Below are positions 1 through 10,800 of a stretch of 30,000 nucleotides of DNA, one piece after another. The stretch spans positions 397,083 through 427,082 of the forward strand of contig CAJNDS010002165.1 in assembly GCA_905221605.1 (NCBI GenBank), given 5' to 3'. The stretch is from Symbiodinium natans. Its lineage: Eukaryota; Sar; Dinophyceae; Suessiales; Symbiodiniaceae. The translations under genes and the position numbers were made by a program. Each line of letters opens with the position of its first letter. The stretch's first letter is position 1. Under the pieces are notes generated by a model that was not told the origin of the DNA, did not search any database, and worked only from the letters and a program-made list of their open reading frames with translations.

Positions 1-146
1 TTAGGGCTTAGGGCGTGGGTCTTTGGGCTTAGGGCTTAGGGCTTAGGGCTTAGGGCTTAGGGCTTAGGGCTTAGGGCTTAGGGCTTAGGGCTTAGGGCTT
101 AGGGCTTAGGGCTTAGGGCTTAGGGCTTAGGGCTTAGGGCTTAGGG
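1..146 (+). repeat. CTTAGGG heptamer array
   Basis: About 18 near-perfect copies of the telomere variant CTTAGGG after a short degenerate start. It lies downstream of AKR exon 17, in its next intron. Confidence 0.95.
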
Positions 147-232
147 GCGTTTGAAAACTTCACAGACAAAAACGCGGGCACCCCCCCACACCTGAACACC
201 CAAGCCCCAAGTTCCACCAACTCCTTCCGTAC

Positions 233-270
233 CTCTTGGTCGCCATTTCCTCGATCTTCGTGAGCATCTC
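233..270 (-). CDS. AKR exon 17 (last one in window)
   Basis: Encodes EMLTKIEEMATK plus two bases of an Arg codon, equivalent to the helix before the CTPAQLALAW segment. Acceptor CTTCCCAG, donor GTACGG. The following exons should lie beyond the left edge. Confidence 0.88.
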
Positions 271-1784
271 CTGGGAAGAGGGCCAACTCTGAGATTTGGG
301 GGTTGGGGATGTTAAGATTAGGGCCTGGGATGTTCCCATACTAACAGTCCTAAAATAGTACCCCCTAGTATATTCCCCATTAAGGACTGTGAATATCAGG
401 GGGAACATCCCAAAAGCCAACCCTAGGATTTGGGGTTTGGGGATACTTAAGATTAGGGGCCCTCGATAGCCTTCCAGGCTTGGGGCCATAGGGTTTCGTG
501 TTTAGGGTTTAGGGTTTTAGGGTTTAGGTTTTAGGTTTTAGGGTTTAGGGTTTAGGGGTTTTAAGGTTGGGGGTTTAGGGCGTATAGGGTTGCAGCCTTT
601 TTCTGGGCCTGGCCTTTCCACAAAGCGACTCTGTAGGCCCTGACCCCCTTTTGCCGCCTCCTTATGTTTGAGGGATCCTAGGGTTTAGTTAGGGTTTAGG
701 GTTTAGGGTTTAGGGTTTAGGGTTTAGGGTTTAGGGTTTAGGGTTTAGGGTTTAGGGTTTAGGGTTTAGGGTTTAGGGTTTAGGGTTTAGGGTTTAGGGT
801 TTAGGGTTGGCAAATCTTGCTTGTCCCCCTCAGCTTAAGCCAAACAAGGAAGGAAGCCTAAATCCCAAACACCCCAATACCTTAAACCAATAAACAAAAA
901 GGGAGCCCGAAACCCTCAACCCCATGGGGTGGTAGAGTTTATGTCCCGAAAGCTTCCCCAAACCCTAAACCCTGAACCCTAAACCCTAAACCCTGAGCCC
1001 TAAACCCTGAACCCTAATCCCTAAACCGCATCTCTGGAGGGGGGCCTTGTTCTTCGCCAGGTTCTCTTCTGCATAGCGGGGGACGGATTTCCGCCAGTCC
1101 TGCACTCTGGGTTTAGGGCCGCAAGGTAGCAGGGCTTTCGGGCCCTGGGGTGCAGGGCATGGTTTAGGGTCTAGGGTCTAGAGTCTAGGGTCTAGGATTT
1201 AGGGTCTAGGGTTTAGGGTTTAGGGTTACGGTTTAGGGTTTAGGGTTTAGGGTTAGGGCGGCAAAGGATGCATCGTCAGTCCGTGGGTCGTGGGGTAGTA
1301 CGGGCCTTTAAAAGGGGACCCCTTCTATCCCTTATGTACCCTAGACACCCCTTAAAAGACAATATTCAGGGCCCGTATGGGGGGTTTCCGAAAATAAGGG
1401 ACCCCCAATATCGAGCCCCAAATAGTGGGATTCCCTTATGAGGAGGACCCCAATCAAGTATCGGAAACCCCCCTGAACTAACTACGCTTAGATTCTAAAC
1501 CTCAAGTGTCTAGCTGCTCGGAAACTCTATAAACCCCAAACCCTAAACCCCCTCAACCCTAAAAGAAGGATACGTACCACTGCCATCCTCAAATCTGAGG
1601 AACTTCTGCTCAGGGTTTAGGGTTTAGGGCTTAGGGTTTAGGGTTTAGGGTTTAGGGTTTAGGGCTTGGGGTTTAGGGTTTAGGGCTTAGGGCCTAGGGT
1701 TTAGGGTTTAGGGTTTGGGGTTTAGGGTTTAGGGTTTAGGGTTTGGGGTTTAGGGTTTAGGGTTTAGGGTTTAGGGATTAGGGT

Positions 1785-1816
<32 letters not shown>

Positions 1817-4800
1817 GGTTAGAAGCTTCACGGAGCCCCCCCAGACCTCCGGTGTCTCCGTGGGCAGCACTGCCAGGAGGTTGCCTCTGCGGTTAGGGGT
1901 TTAGGGTTTAGGGTGTAGGGTTTAGGGTTTCGGGTTTAGGGTTTAGGGTGTTTAGGCTTCAGGGTTGAGTTTAGGTGTTTAGGGGCTTAAGGGGTTTTAG
2001 GCTTAGGGGGTTTAGGCTTAGGGTTTGGGGCCTGCGGGGTTGTGTTTAGGAGGGCTTGGTTAGGGTTTAGGTTTCAGGCTTCAGGGTTCAAGGTATTCGG
2101 GCAAAACGAACATGGGGAGGGGGAAGGCGGGCTTGCGCTCTCTAGGAGAACGAACCTACCACGGTTTTGGGTTTGCGATTTAGGGTTAAGGGTTTCGGCT
2201 TTCGGGTTCAGGGTTTAGGGTTTCGGGCCCAGTAACCTAAGCGGAAAAACTATTTAATCCAAACCTCTGCGGCATGGGGCCTCCGTAATTAAGACTCTGA
2301 AGCCTCAACCCTGACCCCCTCGAACCCACAAGCCCCAACCCTGGACCCCTAAAACTTAAAGCCGACACCCTAAACCCTAAACCCCAAACCCAAAGCCCAA
2401 ACTAGTTTGGGGGGGGCGTTTCGAGCCAAGCTGCGCGCCAAGGGAGAGTAGGCTACAACGCCGATGTTAAGCTCCTTGCGATGCCCCCTAAACCCTAAAC
2501 CCTAAACCCTAAACCCTAAACCCTGAACCCTGAACCCTGAACCCTGAACGCTGAACCCTAAACCCTAAACCCTACACCCTAGACCCCAAGCAAGCATGGG
2601 GTCTCGTTAGGGCCTAGGGTGTACTAGGATCTAGGGGTTGAAGAGTTTAGGGGTTTAGTAAACAGAGGTGTAGGGGTTTAGGGCTTTAGGCGTTTTGTGG
2701 TTGAACCTTTAAGGGTTTAGGGTTTGGGGTTTCAGGGGTTTCGCGTTTTGGGGTTGAGGGTACAGCTTCTGGCTCAGAGCGGAAGGATCCTGACAAGCCA
2801 CTGTAGCCTTTAACCCTAAACTCTAAACCCACCAGTCGTCATTTCGGGCGCATATGTGTGTGCGTGTGGGTGGGGGTCTAGGGTTTAGGGTTTAGGGTTT
2901 AGGGTTTAAGGTTTGGGGTTTAGGGTTTAGGGTTTAGGGTTTTTAGGGTTTAGGGTTTAGGGTTTAGGGCTAAGCCCGCCCTTGGATGCTCGGAGTCCTT
3001 GCAGCAGTCCAGGAGGATTTCCTCGACCAGGTTCCTCACGGAGAATTACGGGATTAGGGTTTAGGGGTTTAGGATTTCGGGTTTAGGGTCTAGGGTTCGG
3101 GGCTTAGGGTTTGGGGGTTTAGGGTTTAGGGTTTAGGGTATAGGGTTTAGGCTTTAGGGTTTAGGGTTTAGGGTTTGGGGTTTAGGGTTTCGGGGGAGGG
3201 CTTAGGGTTTTGTAGGCTTTAGGCCTTGGTGTTTTGGGTTTAGGGCCCAGGGCTCCAGGGGTGCCATGAATTTTGATTTAAAGGTACATGTTTCCCGAAG
3301 TCCCAAACAGATTCATGGAGGCTTTCGGTCCTAAACCCTCAACTGAAGCGAGCTTTAAAGGTACGTTTTTTCTAAGATGCATTGAGGCTGTAGTTCCTGA
3401 ACCCTATACTGAAGCGAGCTGCAGGCGCTGCGATGAGCAGCGGCGAGCGTGCAGGGGGCGACAGCCCCTGCCAGCTCCGGAGCTGGCACCACAGCCGCGA
3501 CAGCGGCGCCAGAACTTCGAAAAAGATATGACAAACATTCACCCGAAACCTCCCGCCTCCTTAGGATTTAGGGTGTAGGATGCGGCCTTTCTGGGGTTTT
3601 AGGATTTAGGATTCAGGGTTCAGGGGCCTTTAAGATTCAAAGAATCAGGTGTCAGGGTAAGGGTTAGGATTTAGAGTTTATTTAGGGTTTTCATGGAGGC
3701 CCCAGGTGGGCCACCCCCAACATCGCCGAAGAGGGGTCGATTCCATGATAGCATTCATATAGCAGAAAGGACCCTTTCACTCTTTCGATTTTAAGCTCGA
3801 AATTCTAAACTTGAGCTTTAGGATTTAGGGCTTAGGATTTAGGATTGACGGAGCCTTCTTCATGGGCCTCAAGCCTTCCCAGAGGCTTCGCCTTTCACGG
3901 CACTTCCAAAGGCCTCCCAAAGGAGCCTCCCCGTGCCTTCTTAAGGCTCCCAAACCATATGTCTCAGGGCCTCTCAGAAGCTTCGGAGCCTTTTAGGGGC
4001 CTTCGGAGGCCTCCCAAGACCCCCGAGACCTTTTCACGACCTAGCTCTGGTCAAGCAGGGGGTCGCATCTTTTTTTCAGTTTTCAAATTCACCAAAAAAA
4101 ATCCGCCTTGAAAGGACCCTAAAGCCTAAACCCTAACACTAAAAGTGGGGAGAAGGCTGCGAACATTTGAGAGTTTCTAGCGGTTTAGGGTTTAGGGCTC
4201 AGGGCTTAAAGATTGTAAGTTTTAGGCCTTAAAGCCCTGAACCGTACTTCTCCAATAACCAAGGACGAAAAAAGGCTAAATGTTAATATTCTACTAACAA
4301 AGGATCCAAAAAAGTTTAAAGTTCAACTATGGCCTACTAACTAAGGAAACCCAATCAAGCTTAAAGTTCTCAACTCTTGGCTAAGTAAGGAACCGAGGAT
4401 TTAGGGTTTGGGGTTTAGGGTTTAGGGTTCAGGGTTCAGGGTTCAGGGTTTAGGGTTTAGGGTTTAGGCTTTAGGCTTTAGGGTTTAGGGTTCAGGGTTC
4501 AGGGTTCAGGGTTTAGGGTTTAGGGTTTAGGGTTTAGGGTTTAGGGTTTAGGGTTTAGGGTTTAGGGTTTAGGGTTTAGGGTTTAGGGTTTAGGGTTTAG
4601 GGTTTAGGGTTTAGGGTTTAGGGTCAAGGTTGAGAAACCCAAAAAAGTTCAAAGTTCAACTAAAGAAGCCCAACAAAGTTTAAAGCTCAACTCGTGGCTT
4701 ACAGTTGGTTAGCAGGGAATGAGGGAATGAGGTCCCTTAGAGGGTATATGCACCTCATTCCTATCTAATCCCTTAAAGGGTTTTTGTAGGGGGATATAGG

Positions 4801-7800
4801 GTGCCTCATTCCTATCTAACCCCTTAAAGGGTATATGTAGAGGGATATAGGGTGCCTCATTCCTATCTAATCCCTTAAAGGGTATATGTAGGGGGATATA
4901 GGGTACGTACCTCATTCCTATCTAATCCCTTAAAGGGTATACATTGGGGGAAGTGAACGGCCCCGCAGGTCCTGGTCAGCAGGCTCCACTCAATCTGGAC
5001 CGCAGCGACGGGGTGGATGGCGTGCCTTCTCTCTGCTGACCCTAAATCCCTATAACTCCTAAACCCTAAACCCTAAACCCTAAACCCTAAACCCTAAACC
5101 CTAAACCCTAAACCCTAAACCCTAAACCCTAAACCCTAAACCCTAAACCCTAAACCCTAGACCCTAGGCCGCAATCAGGCGGCGGGAGCTCTGGGCTGCC
5201 CTAAATGGGCGCTTAAACCCCTCACACCCCTCAAACCCTCAAACCCTCAGACCCTAAACCCTAAACCGTAAACCCTAAATCCTAAACCCTGAACCCTAAA
5301 CCCTATATCCTAAACCCTAAACCCGAAACGGTGCGAGACCTCAGACCGAGAAGCATCTTTCGCGTCCACTCGGGCGAGAACTCGGAGAGGCCGACGTACT
5401 TCACCTTGCCTTCAGGGGTTTAGGGTCTTAGGGCTTAGGGTTCAGGGTTTAGGGCTTAGGGTTTAGGGCTAAGGCCTTTCGGGTTTAGGGCTTCAGGGTG
5501 TAGGGGCTTAGGGTTTAGGGCTTTAGGGCTTCAGGGTTTTTAGGGGCTTAAAGGTTTTGGGGCTAGGGTTTGGGGTTTACAAGTTAGGGTTTAGGGTTTG
5601 GGGTGTAGGGTTTAGGGTGCAGAGGTTAGATACCCTCTGCTGATTGGGGCTCCCGGGATGGGCGATTGACGGCACAATGCAGTCGCCTCGATACAAAAAC
5701 TGGAAAAAGCGTTCTGCCCGTATAACGCAGAAATACCCACATGGGGGATTATCTAAATCTTAGTTGCTGAGTTCATTAAGGCCAAAATTCAGTGTACACT
5801 TTCAGTCCTATAGGGGATTATGGTATCCCAAAAAGTGTAAAGTGTACTCACTCAGCTACTAAGAAATTAGGGCCCCGTTTGGGGAACCATTAAAAGGCGG
5901 AGCCTAATATTTAGGGGACCACCAGGGAACCCAAAAGGGACCACCAATCGATCCCGGTCGTGTTCAGGGCTCCTGAAGCCCCCACCCCCTTAACCCTAAA
6001 CCCTACAAAACCCTACAAAACCCTAAACCCTAAACCCTACACCCTAAACCCTAACCCTAAACCCAGAATTTAACAAACTGAGTTGGATTTAGGTTTCTGG
6101 GCTGGCCAAGTTTTGATAACATCTACTACGTACCCTCACCCTAACTACCGCTTGCCCACCCCCGACAGGCCCACAAATAACCCTGAATCGGAATTTCCGT
6201 GCGGTGCGCACGGCTCTAAACCCTAAACACTAAACCCTATACACCGTAAACCCTGAACCCCCTACCCCTGCACCCCACCCTTGCCCACCCTGACTAGGGC
6301 TTTCTGAGATGGCTCCATCTCAGGATCTCAGAACTTCCAGTTTAGGGTTCAACTTTCAGGGCGTGGGCCACCAACCGGACCTGTATACATGCAGCAAACC
6401 CTAAACCCTAAACCCTAAACCCCTAAACCCCTAAACCCTAAACCCTAAACCTCCCTCAGCCGGATCGCCTTTGGCCACAATCTCCTGCAAGGCTGCATGT
6501 TCTGAGGTCGGATACTCGTTCGGTCCAGAGAATGTGTAGGGCAGTGTAGGGGTTTCGGACTCAGGGGTGAGGCTTCAGCACCGGCAAAGCCGGTGTAGGG
6601 TTTAGGGTTTAGGGTTTAGGGTTTAGGGTTTAGGGTTTAGGGTTTAGGGTTTAGGGTTTAGGGTTTAGGGTTTAGGGTTTGGGGTTTGGGGTTTGGGGTT
6701 TGGGGTTTGGGGTTTGGGGTTTGGGGTTTGGGGTTTGGGGTTTGGGGTTTGGGGTTTGGGGTTTAGGTTTTAGGGTTTAGGGCCGGCGTAGATCGAACCA
6801 GTATCTCTAGATTGCCCAGCAAACCTGGAAATGCCTCACGTGTCGCCCCTTGCGTTTCAACCTATTTCTGGGAGTTGAGGGCTCAATGCTTGCAAGGTTG
6901 AAGGTTTGCCCGAAACCCTAAACCCTAAACCCTACAACCTAAACCCGAAATAGCAACATAGAACAATAATCTCCCAGAACTCCAAACGCATAGATCACTC
7001 GCAAGCGGGCCACATCTTGCACCAAAAATCTGATGAGGCGCAAGCCGCTGTGGCCGAAGAAATTTCGGGCGGACTCACAGCTCTCGCTCAAGTTGGCCCG
7101 ACGATGCCATGCATTTCACTCCCGAAGAACTTGAAGTCGTAGGGCACGTTGCGAAAAAAGCGGTCCATGAACCCTAAACCCTAAACCCTAAACCCTAAAC
7201 TCTAAACCCTAAACCCTAAACCCTAAACCCTAAACCCTAAACCCACCTTCTCTGGCGCCGGCTGTTTGGCCTGAGCTAGTGCCCGCCAAGAGGCGGCCAC
7301 GAGCACGTCGAGGCCGTAACGTGGCCAACTGCCACGATTGGGCAATTCGGACTTGGAGTGGCCCTAAACCCTAAACCCTAAACCCTAGACCCTAACCCCC
7401 TAAACCCCCTAATTAACCCCCTAATTAACCCCCTAATAAACCCCCTAATAAATCCCCTAATAAACCCCCTAATCAACCCCCTACTAAACCCCCGAATAAA
7501 CCCCCTAATAAATCCCCTAATAAACCCCCTAATAAACCCCCTAATAAACCCCCTACTAAACCCCCTAATAAACCCCCGAATAAACCCCCTAATAAACCCC
7601 CTCATAAACCCCCTAAACCCTAAACCCTAAACCCTAAACCCTAAACCCCCTAAACCCTAAACCCTAAACCCCCTAAACCTCATATTTCAGGGATTAGGGT
7701 TCTGGGAGCTCCGATGATGCAGACTCGTATGGCCTCCCAGACTTGAACAAAGTTGGCCATGCAGCGGCTTCAGGGTTTAGGGTTTAGGGTTTGGGGTTTA

Positions 7801-10800
7801 GGGTTTAGGGTTACAGGGTTTAGGGTTTAGGGTTTAGGGTTACAGGGTTTAGGGTTACAGGGTTTAGGGTTACAGGGTTTAGGGTTACAGGGTTTGGGTT
7901 TAGGGTTGCAGGGTTTAGGGTTACAGGGTTTTGGGTTTGGGGTTTGGGGTTTGGGGTTTAGGTTTACATTGTTACAGGGTTACAGGGTTGCAGGGTTCAA
8001 ATGGATTTGAAGGTCTAGGAACCGATACCCTGAACCCGAATACCTTGGGCTCCAGGTTCGGGGTCGATGTTCGAGGTCACAGAGGCTTTTGCATAAGCAA
8101 TCTCTTTGAACCCCTGAGCCGCAACCCTAAAACCTAAACCCTACGAATAAGCCCCAAACCTGCAGCATTAAAAGGACATTAAACGCTCAAGAAGGTGGAA
8201 CGTTTAGGGTTTAGGGTTTAGGGTTTGGGGTTTAGGGCTTGGGGACTGAACTTGGAACCCTAGCAGTACTTTTGCTGTTTCTCAGGAATTGTAGTTCCCA
8301 AAACCGAAAGCCATTCCCTGCGAAGCCCCCAGAGGTTTCGGCTTTGTAGGGCCTAGGTCCAAGAATCCTAGGCTCACCCCAAGCCCCACCATAAACCCTA
8401 AACCCTGAACCCCAAACCCCAAACCCTGAACCCAAAGCTCTAAACCCTAAACCCTAAACCCTAAGCCCTAAGCCCTAAATCCTAAGCCCTGAACCCTGAA
8501 CCCTAAACCCTAAACCTAAACCCTAAACCCTAAACCCTAAACCCCCCCACCCGCCCCCACATCAAGACCAGGATCCTTCATTGCCAGCATCCACGACTCC
8601 GACTGTTCCCAGGTCTTCGGTGGCCTGCTGCGGTTTAGAGTTTAGGGTTTAGGGTTTAGAAGGTTTAGGGTTTGGGGCTTAGGGTTTAGGGTTTTGGTGC
8701 TTCGGGTTTTCGCAAATCTTACTCTTAGCTCAATCAGCATGGCAGCAAGTCCCAAATCCCCACAAGAAATGCTATCCAGCAATTGGGCACCATGGTCATT
8801 GCCCGAATATCTTGCCTGCATCAACTCCTGCGCTAGCCCTAAACCCTAAACCTCAAACCCTAAACCCATGCTCACCAAGCAATCAGCGGTGAACTAGCAT
8901 CCCTGCTTGCACCCCACGGTAACACATTCAAACTCAATCGCACAAGGCAATCCTAACACAGCATGGACCCTGCCACTCTGGGGTTTGGGGTTTAAGGTTT
9001 AGGGTTTAGGGTTTAAGGTTTAGGGTTTAGGGTTTAGGGTTTAGGGCTTGGGGCTTAGGGCTCTGCTACTACTCCTCAGAAGCTAAAGAAGCTCATAAGT
9101 TATCTGCAACCCCGAGCTCGCATTGCCATCCCGCCGCTTTAAACACCCTTTGGACGATGGTTGCATGCTTGGGGTTTAGGGTTTAGGGTTTAGGGTTTAG
9201 GGTTTAGGGGTTTGGGGTTTAGGGTTTAGGGTTTAGGGCTTAGGGTTGAGAGTTTCGGGTTTAGGATTTGAGGTTTAACGGGCGTGTCTTAGGGCCTTCC
9301 TCACTACATGCTGCTTCATCCTCCAGTTCGTGTCCAGGCCTGTGGCAGTAGTAGAGGTCGACATCTGAGATGCTCGGGAACATGGTTTCTTGAGTTCTGG
9401 TTTTGCATAGGCCCTAAACCCTAAACCCTAAACCTTAAACCCTAAACCCTAAACCCTGCATAGGCTCCCCAAGCCCTTTAGGTTGAGGGTTTAGGGTTTA
9501 GGGTTTAGGGTTTAGGGTTTGGGGATTTAAGGGTTTTGGAAACCAGCAAATGTGTGGCCGGGCGTCACTCAAGCCCCAGCCGGGCAAGCGAAGCATCAAC
9601 GGCCTGCGTGCGGCACAGCTGGCGGCGGGGTTCCGTTCGGGTTCTAATTTGGGGGTTTCCGAAGTTAGGGTTTAGGGTTTAGGGTTTAGGGTTTAGGGTT
9701 TGGGGTTTGGGGTTTGGGGTTTGGGGTTTGGGGTTTGGGGTTTGGGGTTTGGGGTTTGGGGTTTGGGGTTTGGGGTTGGGGTTTTTGGGGTTTGGGGTTT
9801 GGGGTTTGGGGTTTGGGGTTTGGGGTTTGGGGTTTGGGGTTTGGGGTTTGGGGTTTGGGGTTTGGGGTTTGGGGTTTGGGGTTTGGGGTTTGGGGTTTGG
9901 GGGTTGTGGTTTGGGGCTTGGGGTTTTGAATGTCTTAGGTCACACAATGGGGCTTACGATACTGGGGGCACCATATTTGGGGTCCTTTTTGTGATCCTGC
10001 TATTTGGGGTCTATTTAGGGTCCACTATGTTCGTGAACCCCCAAATGGTACAATGATTCGAACTGACACGGGTTTACAGGATTTGGGCTTTAGACGGTAA
10101 TTAGAGCTGATATGACACCCTGAACCCTAACACCAAATCCCTAAGTCCTTCAAGCCCAAACCCCAAACCCTCAACCCTAACCAACATCTAGGACCGCTGA
10201 AACCCCGAGAGCCCGCGAACCCCTAGAACCCCAAACCTGAACCCTTAACCGCAAAACCCTAAACCCTAAACACCCTAAACCCGAAACCCTAAACCCTCAA
10301 ACCTGAAATCCTACACCCAAGACCTCTAAACCTAAACCCTAAACACCTACACCCCAACACCCTCAACCCCAAGCCCGAATCTCGAATCTCCGGCCTTCTC
10401 GATGGTTGCGAGGTCCCAGGGTTCGTCGCCGTAGTTGAGGGGGAAGAACCTCATGGCTTTCCCTCCTACCCCCCAGTATACTACTCTTAGGGCTTAGTGT
10501 TTAGGGTGTGGGGTGTAGGGTTTAGGGTTTCGGGTTTAGGGTTCAGGGTTCAGGGTTCAGGGTTCAGGGTTCAGGGTTGAGGGTTCAGGGTTCAGCGTTC
10601 AGGGTTCAGGGTTCAGGGTTTAGGGTTCAGGGTTTAGGGTTTAGGGTTTAGGGTTTAGGGTTTAGGGTTTAGGGTTTAGGGTTGAGGGTTTAGGGTTTAG
10701 GGTTTAGGGTTTAGGGTTTAGGGTACTACCCGCCTCTATACTATGCCCCCAAGGTTCCCCCCTTTAATAACCCTCAATGAGGCTTAAGTTTCCTAGGGCA

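Larger units (their letters stand above)
1161..1822 (+). repeat. Telomere-like arrays of AKR intron 15
   Basis: TCTAGGG/TTTAGGG mix at 1161-1256, TTTAGGG at 1614-1782, and six TTGAGGG units at 1783-1822. The unique stretch between holds two fold-back structures. Confidence 0.9.
3048..4625 (+). repeat. Arrays of AKR intron 12
   Basis: Decayed TTTAGGG at 3048-3250 and a long clean block at 4398-4625 with TTCAGGG and CTTTAGG variants. Between them, 3255-4390 is a low-copy stretch with a small duplication, a GGCCTCCCAAG-rich segment (3850-4060) and part of a 45-bp minisatellite. Confidence 0.85.
8200..9540. repeat. Alternating short telomere-like blocks
   Basis: Plus blocks 8200-8245, 8632-8695, 8978-9062, 9168-9275 and 9480-9535; minus blocks 8390-8545, 8837-8870 and 9411-9460. 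They separate the islands of AKR introns 8 and 9. Confidence 0.9.

Noticed and set aside
1-146. True chromosome end at the left edge
   Set aside because: The array is the CTTAGGG variant read towards the window interior with degenerate units outermost, and the reductase gene needs further exons to the left, so the chromosome should continue.
160-489. 109-codon minus frame as one gene
   Set aside because: It joins AKR exon 17 (233-270) by accident with fold-back sequence and intron. Only the exon part is coding.
1579-1606. Micro-exon KFLRFEDGSG with good splice sites in intron 15
   Set aside because: Its 28 nt would break the frame between exons 15 and 16; probably a decoy, or open on the other strand by chance.
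2090-2145. Island VRSPRERKPAFPLPM as an AKR exon
   Set aside because: It does not match the family between exons 14 and 15, which join directly in phase.
4709-4915. Repeat protein IPLHIPFKGLDRNE
   Set aside because: Created by the 51-bp tandem repeat being a multiple of three; no sign of coding outside the repeat.
6783-6807. Minus-strand DTGSIYAGP as the AKR Asp/Tyr exon
   Set aside because: A better and correctly ordered HFDTAEVY exon exists at 12201-12231; this one is out of order.
7378-7605. RGFI-repeat protein on minus
   Set aside because: Product of a 12-bp minisatellite; no start context and no unique sequence.
9693-10056. Long frames reading GFGVWGL or NPKPQTP on both strands
   Set aside because: They are translations of the TTTGGGG array. 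Three registers are equally open, as expected from a 7-bp repeat without stops. The same applies to 20114-20389 and 15176-15300.
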